The notes beneath the pieces are model-generated. The model saw nothing but the letters and a program-made list of their open reading frames with translations. It made no database searches and had not been told where the DNA came from. Below are positions 50,019 through 59,734 of a stretch of 64,000 nucleotides of DNA, in pieces. A program made the translations under genes and the position numbers. This DNA is from Silicimonas sp963779765. GTDB lineage: Bacteria; Pseudomonadota; Alphaproteobacteria; Rhodobacterales; Rhodobacteraceae. Position 1 is the stretch's first letter. Each line of letters opens with the position of its first letter. The stretch is from assembly GCA_963779765.1 (NCBI GenBank), contig CAVZZP010000003.1, forward strand, positions 1 through 64,000, written 5' to 3'.

Positions 50019-51143
50019 ATGCGCGCCGAGGCCGAGAACACGGTCGCCGCCATCGAAAAGTCGCTTCATCTGCTGGCGCAGCGGATGGACTGGGACACGG
50101 CGGAGCATCGTCTGGAAGAATTCAACGCGATGACCGAGGATCCCAAGCTCTGGGACGATCCGGCGCGTGCGCAGACCCTGATGCGGGACCGGCAGATGCT
50201 GGTCGACGCCGTGACGCGCTACAAGCGCATGTCGCAGGAACTGTCGGACAACGTCGAACTGATCGAACTGGGCGAGATGGAAGACGACGCCGAAGTGGTG
50301 AGCGAGGCCGAGGCGGCCCTGAAGGCGCTTCGGGACCGCGCCGCTCAGGCCGAGCTCGAAGCCCTGCTCGACGGCGAGGCGGACGGCAACGACACGTTCC
50401 TCGAAATCAACGCAGGCGCGGGCGGCACCGAGGCCTGCGATTGGGCGCAGATGCTTCAGCGGATGTACATCAGGTGGGCCGAGAAGCGCGGCTACAAGGT
50501 CGAGCTTCAGGACGAGATCGGCGGCTCCGAGGCGGGCATCAAGTCCTGCGCCTACCAGATCAAGGGTCCGAACGCCTATGGCTGGCTCAAGACCGAGGCA
50601 GGCGTCCATCGCCTCGTCCGCATCTCGCCATTCGGCAAGGGCACGCGCGAGACCTCCTTCGCCAGCGTCTGGGTCTATCCGGTCGTCGACGACAACATCG
50701 AGATCGACATCGCGGCCAACGATATTCGCATCGACACCTACCGTTCCTCTGGCGCGGGCGGCCAGCACGTCAACACGACCGACTCGGCGGTGCGCATCAC
50801 GCACATTCCCACCGGGATCGTCGTCACCTCCTCCGAGAAATCGCAGCACCAGAACCGCGACATCGCGATGAAGGCGCTGAAGTCGCGGCTCTACCAGATG
50901 GAACTCGACCGCCGGAACGCGGCGATCACCGAGGCGCACGAGAACAAGGGCGACGCGGGCTGGGGCAACCAGATCCGGTCCTATGTCCTCCAGCCCTACC
51001 AGATGGTGAAAGACCTGCGGACAGGGCACGAGACCTCGGACACGCAAGGGGTGCTCGACGGCGATCTGGACGGCTTCATGGCCGCCACGCTGGCGCTCGG
51101 CGTCTCGGGGATGAAGCGCGGGGAAGCCCAGTCAGACGACTGA
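50019..51143 (+). CDS. prfB: Peptide chain release factor 2
   Basis: The 374-residue factor recognises UGA and UAA stop codons. The anticodon-like SPF tripeptide (LVRISPFGKG, about 202) and the catalytic GGQ (SSGAGGQHVNTTDSAVRI, about 247) are present. The gene is a single frame: the programmed frameshift site found in many bacteria is absent, as in most alphaproteobacteria. GGAGG precedes the ATG at 50019. Confidence 0.97.
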   Translation: MRAEAENTVAAIEKSLHLLAQRMDWDTAEHRLEEFNAMTEDPKLWDDPARAQTLMRDRQMLVDAVTRYKRMSQELSDNVELIELGEMEDDAEVVSEAEAALKALRDRAAQAELEALLDGEADGNDTFLEINAGAGGTEACDWAQMLQRMYIRWAEKRGYKVELQDEIGGSEAGIKSCAYQIKGPNAYGWLKTEAGVHRLVRISPFGKGTRETSFASVWVYPVVDDNIEIDIAANDIRIDTYRSSGAGGQHVNTTDSAVRITHIPTGIVVTSSEKSQHQNRDIAMKALKSRLYQMELDRRNAAITEAHENKGDAGWGNQIRSYVLQPYQMVKDLRTGHETSDTQGVLDGDLDGFMAATLALGVSGMKRGEAQSDD

Positions 51144-51170
51144 CTCCCGCAACCCGTTTCATTGGTCCGT

Positions 51171-51204
51171 AAATATCCCGGGGGTCCGGGGGCAGAGCCC
51201 CCGG
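51171..51204. repeat. REP-like intergenic palindrome
   Basis: AAATATCCCGGGGGT leads into a perfect stem, CCGGGGGC-AGA-GCCCCCGG (51186-51204). It lies between the convergent prfB and mrcA. Sequences of this form, a fixed ATATCCCGGGGG head with a CAGAG loop, are familiar to me from intergenic regions of Rhodobacterales, but only one copy is visible here. Confidence 0.55.
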
Positions 51205-51211
51205 CGCACCG

Positions 51212-53728
51212 TCAGTACAAACCGCCCGAAGAAATCTCGCCCGCCGTCGCCTGACTGGGGATGTTGACCACGTCGCCGGTCGAGGTCTCGACCTGGCGCG
51301 TCGCGCGCGAGATCTCCTCGGTATAAAGCGGCAGGTTCGCCCCCATGGCGAAACCGCCGTCGAAGGCGATACCGAAGACCGGCTCCTCGCCCTCGCGGAA
51401 ATACTCGGCAACGACGTTCTCGCCCGATGCGTTGTCGGGCAGGCGCGCGCCGTTGTAGCGGTCGATGTTGATGAAGTGCCCGCCCGGCGGGATCTCGAAG
51501 CGGCCGCCGCCGTACTTCTCGACCGCCTTCTTCATGAAATGCTGGAACACCGGCGCACAGAACTCGCCCCCCGAGGCGCCGCGTCCCAGAGCGCGGGGCT
51601 GGTCGTAGCCGATATAGCAGCCAGCCGCGATGGTCGAGGTGAAGCCGACGAACCAGACGTCGCGGGCGTCATTGGTCGTGCCGGTCTTGCCCGCCGTGGG
51701 AACGCCCAGGTTCACCTGCCCCGCCGCCGTTCCGCGCTCGACCACACCCCGCATCATCGAGGTGAGCTGGTAGGCCGTGATCGGGTTCATCACGCGCTTG
51801 CCGTTCGTGATGATGCGCGGGGTTTCCCCGGCGCGCAGATCCTCGACGCCGCATTCCTCGCAGGTGCGCTGGTCGTGGCGATAAATCGTCGTGCCCCACC
51901 TGTCCTGCACCCGGTCGACGAGGGTCGGCTCTACCCTCTCGCCGCCGTTGGCGAACATGGCGTAGGCTGAAACCATGCGAAACAGCGTGGTCTCCTGGCT
52001 TCCCAAGGAGTTGGCGAGGAACGGGTCCATCCTGTCGTAGACGCCGAAGCGCTCGGCATAGCCCGCGACGGTCGGCATCCCCACCTCTTCGGCGAGGCGA
52101 ACGGTCATCAGGTTCCGCGACCGCTCGATCCCCGTGCGAAGCGGCGTCGGTCCGTAGAAGCGGTTCGAGGCGTTCCTCGGCCGCCAGACACGGCCGCCAC
52201 CCACGTCGACCTCGATCGGGGCGTCGACGATGATCGTCGCGGGCGTGAAGCCGGAATCCAGCGCGGCCGCATAGACGAAGGGCTTGAAGGACGAACCCGG
52301 CTGGCGCAGCGCCTGCGTCGCGCGGTTGAAGTTCGAGACCTGGTAGGAAAAGCCGCCCTGCATCGCGATGACGCGGCCGGTGTTGACGTCCATCGCCATG
52401 AAGCCGCCCTGAACGCCGGGCACCTGCCGCAGCGAGAAGACCGGGTCATCGGGGCTGCCGCCATCGTGGCGGACATGGATCACGTCGCCGACGTTCAGGA
52501 CATCGCCCGCGACGCGGGCCTTCCGGATCCACTTCACATCGTCTGGCGTGATCCAATGGCCGTCCGCGCCTTCAGCCCAGGCCTCGACCCCGATCCGGGC
52601 CGAGCTTTCGCCGACCTCGAGCACGACCGCCGGAAACCAGCTTTCGACGTCGCGGGCGAGCTTCGGCATCTCAGCCAGGGCCTCTCGCCAGGTCTTGGCG
52701 TCCTTCAGTTGCTCGGGCTCCAGCGTCGCGACCGTACCGTGCCATTCGCCCTGCGCGCGGTCATACTCCTCGAGCGCCTCCTGAAGCGCCTCGGCGGCGA
52801 TCTTCTGCATCTCGGGATCGATGGTGGCGCGGATTGTCAGGCCGGCGGCCTTGAAGCCCTCCTGTCCGAAATCGCGCGTCAGCTGGCGGCTGATCTCCTC
52901 GGTAAAGTAGTCCCGCGCCGGCAGCTTCGCCGCGAAGGCCTCGCGGTCGCCGGCCTGAACGGTCAGAAGCGGCGAGACGCGCGCCTCCTCGTAGGTCGGC
53001 TCGTCGATGTAACCGTTCTCGTACATCTCGGTCAGCACGAAGTTCCGGCGCGCGACGGCGCGCTCCTCTGCCGTGACCGGGTGATATGTCGACGGCGCCT
53101 TGGGCAGCGCCGCGAGGTATGCGGCCTCCTGCGCATTGAGCTGGGTCAGGGTCTTGTTGAAATACGTCTGCGCCGCGGCGGCGACGCCATAGGCGTTCTG
53201 GCCGAGGAAGATCTCGTTGAGATAGATTTCGAGGATCTTCTCGCGCCCGATCTCCTTGACCATGCGCGAGGCCTGGATCGCCTCCTTGATCTTTCGCTCG
53301 ATGGCGCGCTCGCTGCCGAAGTAGATGATCTTGGCCACCTGCTGCGGGATGGTCGAGGCGCCGCGGACCGACTCGCCGCGCGTCTGCGCGGCCTCGTAGA
53401 GCGCGGCCGCAATGCCCTGAACGTCGAAGCCGCCATGGGTCCAGAACCGCTTGTCCTCGGCCGAGATGAAGGCGTTCTTCACGGTGTCCGGGATCTCGTC
53501 GTAGGGGATGTAGATCCGGCGCTGCGCCGCGTATTCGTCGATGATCCGCCCCTCGGGCGAGTAGATGCGCGTCAGCGTGGGCGGCTGGTAGTTCGCCAAG
53601 GGAGCGACGTCCGGCAGATCGCGGCCGTAGACATAGAACACCGCCCCGCCGACCAGCGCCACCATCAGCAGGCCAAGCGTCACGAGCGAGAATATCGCGC
53701 CGAGGAATGAGAAGAAGAACCGGGTCAC
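51212..53728 (-). CDS. mrcA: Penicillin-binding protein 1A (bifunctional)
   Basis: The 838-residue class A PBP polymerises and cross-links peptidoglycan. One membrane helix (about 8-33) precedes the glycosyltransferase domain (catalytic Glu in FISAEDKRFWTHGG; GASTIPQQVAK; EIYLNEIFLGQNAYGVAAAA). An inserted OB-like domain follows, then the transpeptidase domain with S479-K482 (PGSSFKPF), SRN (IERSRNLMT) and KTGTTN (about 672). It is complete and faces amiC upstream on the same strand. Confidence 0.96.
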   Translation of the reverse strand: MTRFFFSFLGAIFSLVTLGLLMVALVGGAVFYVYGRDLPDVAPLANYQPPTLTRIYSPEGRIIDEYAAQRRIYIPYDEIPDTVKNAFISAEDKRFWTHGGFDVQGIAAALYEAAQTRGESVRGASTIPQQVAKIIYFGSERAIERKIKEAIQASRMVKEIGREKILEIYLNEIFLGQNAYGVAAAAQTYFNKTLTQLNAQEAAYLAALPKAPSTYHPVTAEERAVARRNFVLTEMYENGYIDEPTYEEARVSPLLTVQAGDREAFAAKLPARDYFTEEISRQLTRDFGQEGFKAAGLTIRATIDPEMQKIAAEALQEALEEYDRAQGEWHGTVATLEPEQLKDAKTWREALAEMPKLARDVESWFPAVVLEVGESSARIGVEAWAEGADGHWITPDDVKWIRKARVAGDVLNVGDVIHVRHDGGSPDDPVFSLRQVPGVQGGFMAMDVNTGRVIAMQGGFSYQVSNFNRATQALRQPGSSFKPFVYAAALDSGFTPATIIVDAPIEVDVGGGRVWRPRNASNRFYGPTPLRTGIERSRNLMTVRLAEEVGMPTVAGYAERFGVYDRMDPFLANSLGSQETTLFRMVSAYAMFANGGERVEPTLVDRVQDRWGTTIYRHDQRTCEECGVEDLRAGETPRIITNGKRVMNPITAYQLTSMMRGVVERGTAAGQVNLGVPTAGKTGTTNDARDVWFVGFTSTIAAGCYIGYDQPRALGRGASGGEFCAPVFQHFMKKAVEKYGGGRFEIPPGGHFINIDRYNGARLPDNASGENVVAEYFREGEEPVFGIAFDGGFAMGANLPLYTEEISRATRQVETSTGDVVNIPSQATAGEISSGGLY

Positions 53729-53821
53729 CGTCGCCGTACCTTTGCCTGTCGATCCTGTATATGGCGCGAAGGGGTCCGGGTCAAAAGGGCTCCGCGCGGG
53801 TTTCGGCCAACAAGAAGGCCT

Positions 53822-55015
53822 CTAGCGGCGCAGCGCATCTCGACGCAGGCGGTCTTCGTCCTCCCACAGGAGAAGTGCGTTCCGCACCGCCACCGCCGCC
53901 TCGTGCTGCCATTTCTCGGAGGCGAGCCGCGCACGGTCGGCCTTCGAGGACAGGAAGCCGAGCTCGATCAGGATCGACGGTATCTCGGAAGCTTTGAGAA
54001 CGGCCAGGTCGCCGGTTCGCTCGGGGTGCGAATTGACGGCCAGCTCCGCCGAGCGGAAGGCCGACACAAGAGCCGCCGACAATGCATCGGTTCGGGGCGT
54101 CGTGTCCTGACGCGCGAGTTCGAGAAGCGCCACGGACACATCGTCGCCCGCGCCGTTCAAGTCGACGCCGCCAAGCATGTTCGCTGCGCCGTGCCGTTCT
54201 GCCTGCTCTTCGTCCGCATTGCCCGCAGCTTCGGGCGAAAGCCGGTAGATCGTGACGCCCGAAGCCTCGCCCGAGGCGCCATCGAGCGCGTCGGCGTGGA
54301 ACGACAGGAACACGTCGGCCCCCGCCTCGCGGGCGATGTCGAGACGGTCGTCGAGCGAGACGAAGACGTCCTCTTCCCGCGTCAGGACCACGTCGAAGCG
54401 GTCGGTGGACATCAGTTGTTCGCGCAGCTTCCGCGCGAAATGAAGCGTAAGGTCGGCCTCGCGGAAGACTTCGATCTCGGCGCCGGGATCGAAGCCGCCG
54501 TGGCCCGGATCGATGGCGATCATCGGGCGGGCCTCGGGGTTGGTGACGAGGGGACCGGGAACGTTTCCGGGGTCGGCCTGGCTGCGGAACGTCTCGGCCG
54601 TCGCGGGGACCAGCATGACGGAGAGAACGGCCGAGCCGTCGTCGCCGGTGGTCATCTCGGCCGTATCGACGTCCAGCGGCTCGCGGAGGACAGCCACCAT
54701 CCGGGACCATCCGGGTGCGTGACGCTCGGTGGTGATTTCGCCGATGGCGACGGAAGCGGCGGCGGGCACCTCAGCCCAGTCGACGTCGCCGAACTCGACG
54801 ATCACACGCGGCGGACCGTCAGCCAACGTCACCCGCCAAGGCACTGATTTCGAGATAGGAACCTTGATCGCAACCTTGCCGGCTTCATCCGCGATGGTGA
54901 CGCCGGGCGACACGATCTCTGCCACGACGCCATCGGCCATGGCACCCGAGCCCGGACCCAGGCACGCGCCAAAAATGGCCGCCATGGCGACGATAAGTCT
55001 GAAAAAGCTACCCAT
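53822..55015 (-). CDS. amiC: N-acetylmuramoyl-L-alanine amidase (AmiC type)
   Basis: The 397-residue secreted amidase splits daughter cells by cutting the bond between MurNAc and the stem peptide. It has a signal peptide (about 1-27), an N-terminal AMIN domain (VSPGVTIADEAGKVAIKV ... PRVIVEFGDVDW) that targets the septum, and a zinc amidase domain: IDPGHGGFDPG, EVFREADLTLHFA, SFHADAL and the catalytic Glu in ILIELGFLS. It lies upstream of mrcA. Confidence 0.93.
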   Translation of the reverse strand: MGSFFRLIVAMAAIFGACLGPGSGAMADGVVAEIVSPGVTIADEAGKVAIKVPISKSVPWRVTLADGPPRVIVEFGDVDWAEVPAAASVAIGEITTERHAPGWSRMVAVLREPLDVDTAEMTTGDDGSAVLSVMLVPATAETFRSQADPGNVPGPLVTNPEARPMIAIDPGHGGFDPGAEIEVFREADLTLHFARKLREQLMSTDRFDVVLTREEDVFVSLDDRLDIAREAGADVFLSFHADALDGASGEASGVTIYRLSPEAAGNADEEQAERHGAANMLGGVDLNGAGDDVSVALLELARQDTTPRTDALSAALVSAFRSAELAVNSHPERTGDLAVLKASEIPSILIELGFLSSKADRARLASEKWQHEAAVAVRNALLLWEDEDRLRRDALRR

Positions 55016-55073
55016 GGCCCCGGTCTTGTCGTTTCGGCTCAGGATAGCGCGAAAGCGCCTCCGGCGAAAGCGG

Positions 55074-56225
55074 CTAACCGCCGACCTGACGCCTTGTCAT
55101 GAAGTCGTGAAGGCGGCGGAGACCTTCTTCGATGTCTTCAGTCGACCGTGCGTATGAGAATCGAAGGGTCGCATGACCCCTGCCCTTGTCGAAATCGAGG
55201 CCCGGCGTCACGGCGACTCCGGCGGTGTCGAGGATCTCGGCGGCGAAGGCCCGGCTGTCCTGCGTCAGGCGCGACACGTCGGCGTAGATGTAGAATGCCC
55301 CATCAGGCGGCGCGATGTCGGTGAAGCCCGCGGCCGCCAGGCCGTCGAGCATGAGCGCGCGGTTTCGGCGGTAGACTGCCACGTTGGCCTTCAGTTCGTC
55401 ATCGCAGTCCATCGCGGCCAGAGCCGCCACCTGGCTTGCGTGGGGCGGGCAGATGAACATGTTCTGCGCCAGGCGTTCCACGGTGCGGACATGCGCCTCG
55501 GGCACCACCATCCATCCGACGCGCCACCCGGTCATCGAGAAGTACTTCGAGAACGAGTTGATGACATAGGCGTCGTCGGTGATCTGAAGCGCCGAGACCG
55601 CCGGGCGGTCGTATTCCAGGCCGTGGTAGATCTCGTCCGACACGAAGGCGGCCCCTCTCGCGCCGGCAGCGTCGATCAGTCCGGCAAGGGCGGAACGGTC
55701 GAGCATGGTGCCGGACGGGTTAGCGGGCGAGGCGACGATGAGGCCTTGGATGTCGTCCGGCAAAAGGTCCGGCGTCGGTTGGAAGCGATCCTCGGCCCGC
55801 GTCTGGATATCGACTGGCGTGAGACTCAGGGCCGAGAGGATTTGCCGATAGGACGGATAACCCGGCGCGCCCAGGGCGACGCGGTCGCCCGGATCGAAGA
55901 GCGCGGTGAAGGCAAGAAGGAAAGCCCCCGACGAGCCTGCCGTCACGATCACCCGTGCCGGGTCCAGGTCGACGCCGTAACGCGTGCGGTAGAGGTCGGC
56001 GATGCGCAGCCGCAATTCGGGCAGGCCGAGCGTTACCGTGTAGCCGAGAGGCCCCGCCTCCATCGCCTGAGCCAACGCGCGGCGCGCGCCCGCAGGCGCG
56101 GGCGTTCCGGGCTGGCCCACCTCCATGTGGATGATGCGACGCCCGCTTGCCTCGGCGCGTGCAGCGGCTTCCATCACGTCCATGACGATGAACGGGTCGA
56201 CCTCGGACCGGCGGGACAGGCGCAT
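55074..56225 (-). CDS. Class I/II pyridoxal-phosphate aminotransferase
   Basis: The 383-residue enzyme has the aspartate-aminotransferase fold: HMEVGQPGTPAPAGARRAL, GYTVTLGLPELR, VTAGSSGAFLLAF, ASPANPSGTMLD (Asn for PLP), SDEIYHGLEY (Asp, Tyr), and the Schiff-base Lys in NSFSKYFSMTGWRVGW. The substrate cannot be fixed; homologues are labelled aspartate/aromatic transaminases. It runs in the same direction as amiC, 58 bp before it. Confidence 0.92.
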   Translation of the reverse strand: MRLSRRSEVDPFIVMDVMEAAARAEASGRRIIHMEVGQPGTPAPAGARRALAQAMEAGPLGYTVTLGLPELRLRIADLYRTRYGVDLDPARVIVTAGSSGAFLLAFTALFDPGDRVALGAPGYPSYRQILSALSLTPVDIQTRAEDRFQPTPDLLPDDIQGLIVASPANPSGTMLDRSALAGLIDAAGARGAAFVSDEIYHGLEYDRPAVSALQITDDAYVINSFSKYFSMTGWRVGWMVVPEAHVRTVERLAQNMFICPPHASQVAALAAMDCDDELKANVAVYRRNRALMLDGLAAAGFTDIAPPDGAFYIYADVSRLTQDSRAFAAEILDTAGVAVTPGLDFDKGRGHATLRFSYARSTEDIEEGLRRLHDFMTRRQVGG

Positions 56226-56367
56226 GACATTCCTCCTGGGGCTGGGCCGTTCCTGCCAATCGCAGGCCGTGCCGTCAATCGCGCGCCGTCCGGTCAAAAT
56301 TTGGTGAAGCCGTTGCGTTTGCCGCGCAACCTGCCATCCTCCGGCGACTTTGAAACGGAGACGTCCC

Positions 56368-57132
56368 ATGCCTCGCCTGACCGCCGTCCTGACGACCAGC
56401 TTGCTGGCCCTCGGCGTCCTCGCCGCGCCACTCCAGGCGTTCGAGATCGAGGCGATGACACCCGAGGAACGCACGATCTTCCGCTCGGAAATCCGCGACT
56501 ACCTGCTTGAGAATCCCGATGTCCTCATGGAGGCCATCGCGGTCCTCGAGCAGCAGCGTGCAGCCCAGGGTGCCGTGGCCGAAAAGACGATGCTCGAGGA
56601 TAACCGCCAGGCGATCTTCGACGACGGCTTCAGCTTCGTCGGCGGGAACCCGGATGGCGACGTGACCGTGGTCGAATTCCTCGACTACAAGTGCGGCTAC
56701 TGCAAGCGCGCCTTCCCCGCCGTCGAGGACCTGGTGAACACCGATGGCAACATCCGCTTCGTGGTGAAGGAATTCCCGATCCTGGGCGACCAGTCGACGC
56801 TGGCTGCGCGCTATGCCATCGCGACCAAGATCGCCCTGGGCGACGACGCCTACAAGAAGGCGCACGACAGCCTGATGACCCATTCGGGCAACGTCAGCGA
56901 ACCGTTCCTCGTCCGCCTGTCAGAGACGCTGGAACTGGACCATGACGCCATCGTCGCCGAGATGGACAGTGACGAGGTGACGCGCGTCATCGACACGAAC
57001 CGCGCTCTCGGCCAGGCGCTTCAGATCCAGGGAACGCCCACCTTCATCATGGGCGAAACCTTCGTGCGCGGTTACGTCGAACTGGACCAGATGATGGCGA
57101 TCATCGACAGCATCCGCGCCGAAAGGGGCTGA
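56368..57132 (+). CDS. DsbA-family thiol:disulfide oxidoreductase
   Basis: The 254-residue periplasmic protein has a signal peptide (PRLTAVLTTSLLALGVLAAPLQA), an N-terminal helical segment with EIRDYLLENPDVLMEAI as in the Com1/ScsC-like group, and a thioredoxin fold with the active site C109-GY-C112 (LDYKCGYCKRAF) and cis-Pro (QGTPTF). It probably isomerises or oxidises disulfides in secreted proteins. It is convergent with ispG; a terminator for it lies inside the ispG coding end. Confidence 0.93.
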   Translation: MPRLTAVLTTSLLALGVLAAPLQAFEIEAMTPEERTIFRSEIRDYLLENPDVLMEAIAVLEQQRAAQGAVAEKTMLEDNRQAIFDDGFSFVGGNPDGDVTVVEFLDYKCGYCKRAFPAVEDLVNTDGNIRFVVKEFPILGDQSTLAARYAIATKIALGDDAYKKAHDSLMTHSGNVSEPFLVRLSETLELDHDAIVAEMDSDEVTRVIDTNRALGQALQIQGTPTFIMGETFVRGYVELDQMMAIIDSIRAERG

Positions 57133-57136
57133 CGCC

Positions 57137-58264
57137 CTACTCCGCAGCCTGCTGCGCCGAGGCCGCCTCGATCTGGGCGGCCTTTTTCTCGACCTCTTCG
57201 ACGATGTGTTCAATCATCCGGTCGTTCGACATCTTGTGGCTTTGGCTGCCTGCCAGATAGACCATGCCCGACCCCGCCCCGCCGCCGGTGAAGCCAACGT
57301 CGGTCATCAGCGCCTCGCCGGGTCCGTTCACCACGCAGCCGATGATTGACAGGCTCATCGGCGTCTTGATGTGTTCCAGCCGTTTCTCCAGCGCCTCGAC
57401 CGTGCGGATGACATCGAAGCCCTGACGCGCGCAGGACGGACAACTGATGATGTTGACGCCCCGGTGACGCAGGCCGAGCGACTTGAGGATCTCGAAGCCG
57501 ACCTTCACCTCCTCGACAGGATCGGCCGAGAGCGAGACGCGGATGGTGTCGCCGATGCCCATCCACAGAAGGGTGCCAAGGCCGACCGCGCTCTTGATCG
57601 TGCCTGTCATCAGGCCGCCCGCCTCGGTGATGCCGAGGTGAATTGGCGCGTCCGTCGCCTCGGCCAGGCCCTGGTAAGCGGCGGCGGCGAGGAAGACGTC
57701 GGAGGCCTTCACGCTGATCTTGAACTCGTGGAAGTCGTTGTCCTGAAGGATGCGGATGTGATCGAGACCGCTTTCGATCATCGCGTCGGGACAGGGCTCC
57801 CCGTACTTCTCGAGAAGGTGCCGTTCGAGGCTTCCCGCGTTGACGCCGATGCGGATCGAGCAGCCGTGGTCGCGTGCCGCGCGAATGACCTCGCGCACGC
57901 GGTCGGGCGAGCCGATGTTGCCGGGGTTGATCCGCAGGCAGGCGGCACCCGCTTCGGCGGCTTCGATGGCGCGTTTGTAGTGGAAATGGATGTCCGCGAC
58001 GATCGGCACCGGGCTTTCGGCGACGATCTGCTTAAGCGCCCGCGTCGACGCCTCGTCCGGGGCCGAGACGCGCACGATGTCGGCGCCCGCGTCGGCGGCC
58101 GCCTGCACCTGCGCCACCGTCCCCGCCACGTCGGTCGTCAGCGTGTTCGTCATCGTCTGGACGCTGATCGGCGCGTCGCCGCCAACGGGGACCGAGCCGA
58201 CGTGGATCAGGCGCGATTTGCGGCGGTCGATATTGCGCCAGGGGCGAATGGGATTGTGCGACAT
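57137..58264 (-). CDS. ispG: (E)-4-hydroxy-3-methylbut-2-enyl-diphosphate synthase
   Basis: The 375-residue iron-sulfur enzyme of the MEP isoprenoid pathway turns MEcPP into HMBPP. Blocks: VPVGGDAPISVQTMTNTLT, PIVADIHFHYKRAIEAAE, LGITEAGGLMTGTIKSAVGLGTLL, and the [4Fe-4S] ligands in IISCPSCARQGFDV and the conserved GCVVNGPGEA. Its start is set by the MSHNPIRPWRNI alignment to the family. rodZ lies 61 bp upstream, a common pairing. Confidence 0.96.
   Translation of the reverse strand: MSHNPIRPWRNIDRRKSRLIHVGSVPVGGDAPISVQTMTNTLTTDVAGTVAQVQAAADAGADIVRVSAPDEASTRALKQIVAESPVPIVADIHFHYKRAIEAAEAGAACLRINPGNIGSPDRVREVIRAARDHGCSIRIGVNAGSLERHLLEKYGEPCPDAMIESGLDHIRILQDNDFHEFKISVKASDVFLAAAAYQGLAEATDAPIHLGITEAGGLMTGTIKSAVGLGTLLWMGIGDTIRVSLSADPVEEVKVGFEILKSLGLRHRGVNIISCPSCARQGFDVIRTVEALEKRLEHIKTPMSLSIIGCVVNGPGEALMTDVGFTGGGAGSGMVYLAGSQSHKMSNDRMIEHIVEEVEKKAAQIEAASAQQAAE
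57160..57187 (+). terminator. Terminator for the dsbA-like gene, inside ispG
   Basis: AGGCCGCC pairs with GGCGGCCT around TCGATCTG and is followed by a T-run. It lies about 28 bp past the dsbA-like stop and within the last 18 codons of the convergent ispG. Confidence 0.7.
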
Positions 58265-58325
58265 GGGCGTGTCCTTCGCGGATACGGGTCGCGGCCTATG
58301 TAAGCCCCGCGCGTCCGGATCGCAA

Positions 58326-59618
58326 TTACTGGCTCTCGGCGCCGGTCTGCGCTTCGGCCACGGCGATGAAGCGCGCGAGGTCGGTGTCGCGTGCGGCGTC
58401 GGCGACCTTGTATTTCTGCATAAGGGCATCGACGCCTAGCTTTACGTCCTTCACCACGATGGGGCCGTCGCCCGCCGGGCCGTAGGTCTGACCGTTGACG
58501 GCGAAGTAGAGCGAGCCTGCGTTGCCGGCGCGCAGGGTCGCCGGTTCCTCGGTCAGGGGGACGTTGAATTCCTCGCCAGCGTCGAGAATCTTTTCGAAGA
58601 TCACCGTTCCGTCCGAGGCGCGCACGCGCACCCAGGACGGGCGCACGGCGAGAAGCGAGACCGAGGGCGCCGTGGCCTCGACCACTTGGACCGGCGGCAA
58701 AAGTTCGGAGCCATCGAGGTCGGCCATGGCCACGGTTTCGGTGGCCACCGGCGCACGCGGCCCCCCCGGGATCGCGAAGGGCGCGTTGTCGGGTGTCGGC
58801 TGCCGATTGGCGAGGAAGCGCTCGTCCCGGCTGGGTGCGAGCGCCCCGACGGTGTCGGGGTCGATGGCGGCGATCGGTCCGTCGCGGGCCGTCAGGACGG
58901 GCACGTCCAGAGCCTCGGGACGGTAGAGCCGGTCGGTGCCATCGGGGTTGGCGGCGGCGATCTGAGGCCCTTCGCTTTCGTCGGGCGCCAGCGTCGCCGA
59001 GGACAAGGGGTCGAGTTCGGCCAGCACTTCAGGCGTCTGGTCCACCGGCGTCAGCCGCACCTTCTGCACTTCCTGAAGGACGGCCCACCCGCCATAGCCT
59101 ATCCCGGCGAGCAGCACGAGAAGGACGGCGATAGAGCCCACGGCGCGGGGCTGGATTCCGGCGAACACCGCCTCTCCCTTAGGGAGATAGCTGACGGACG
59201 GCTCGGTGAAGGGGTCGCGCAGATGCGCGGGCTTGCCCATGGCCTTGGGCTTCTTGACGCCCGGCGTCTTGTCGACCTTGACGCTGGCCTCGGGTGACAT
59301 GCCGTGCGCCACGGCGAAGTCGCCCTCTTCACAGAACGTCTTGAACGCCCATTCCGGGTCGAGACCGAGGTAACGGGCATAGGAGCGGACATAGCCTGCG
59401 ACGAAGCCCGGCGTGTCGAAGGCCGAGGGATCCGTATTCTCGATGGCCGAGATATAGGTCGCCTTGATCTTCAGCTCGCGCTGCACATCCAGAAGCGATT
59501 TGCCCAGGGTGGCGCGCTCACCGCGCATGATGTCACCAAGACGCAGTTCAAAGTCGTCGAACCCTTTCTGGCGCGACGGCTTTTTCGTCTGATCAGTCGT
59601 CCCGCGACGACCGGTCAC
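58326..59618 (-). CDS. rodZ: RodZ-like protein (HTH, membrane helix, DUF4115)
   Basis: The 430-residue protein has an N-terminal Xre-type HTH (about 24-95: LGDIMRGERATLGKSLLDVQRELKI, YISAIENTDPSAFDTPGFVAGYVRSYAR), one membrane helix (about 160-182), a long Pro/Asp-rich periplasmic linker and a C-terminal DUF4115 domain (SWVRVRASDGTVIFEKIL ... LYFAVNGQTYGPAG). RodZ links MreB to the wall elongation machinery. It is upstream of ispG. Confidence 0.92.
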   Translation of the reverse strand: MTGRRGTTDQTKKPSRQKGFDDFELRLGDIMRGERATLGKSLLDVQRELKIKATYISAIENTDPSAFDTPGFVAGYVRSYARYLGLDPEWAFKTFCEEGDFAVAHGMSPEASVKVDKTPGVKKPKAMGKPAHLRDPFTEPSVSYLPKGEAVFAGIQPRAVGSIAVLLVLLAGIGYGGWAVLQEVQKVRLTPVDQTPEVLAELDPLSSATLAPDESEGPQIAAANPDGTDRLYRPEALDVPVLTARDGPIAAIDPDTVGALAPSRDERFLANRQPTPDNAPFAIPGGPRAPVATETVAMADLDGSELLPPVQVVEATAPSVSLLAVRPSWVRVRASDGTVIFEKILDAGEEFNVPLTEEPATLRAGNAGSLYFAVNGQTYGPAGDGPIVVKDVKLGVDALMQKYKVADAARDTDLARFIAVAEAQTGAESQ

Positions 59619-59734
59619 GAGTCCTGCCCCATTTCAGTCATCTCTGTCCCAGGTTCAGGGCCGGCAGAATCGGCTCCGAGCGTACTAGGCCATTGTTAAC
59701 ACGGACCTACGAAACGGTCACGGCAGAGTTCTGG

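Noticed and set aside
50019..51143. A programmed frameshift in prfB
   Set aside because: The gene reads as one frame through the usual site; there is no in-frame UGA with a slippery run.
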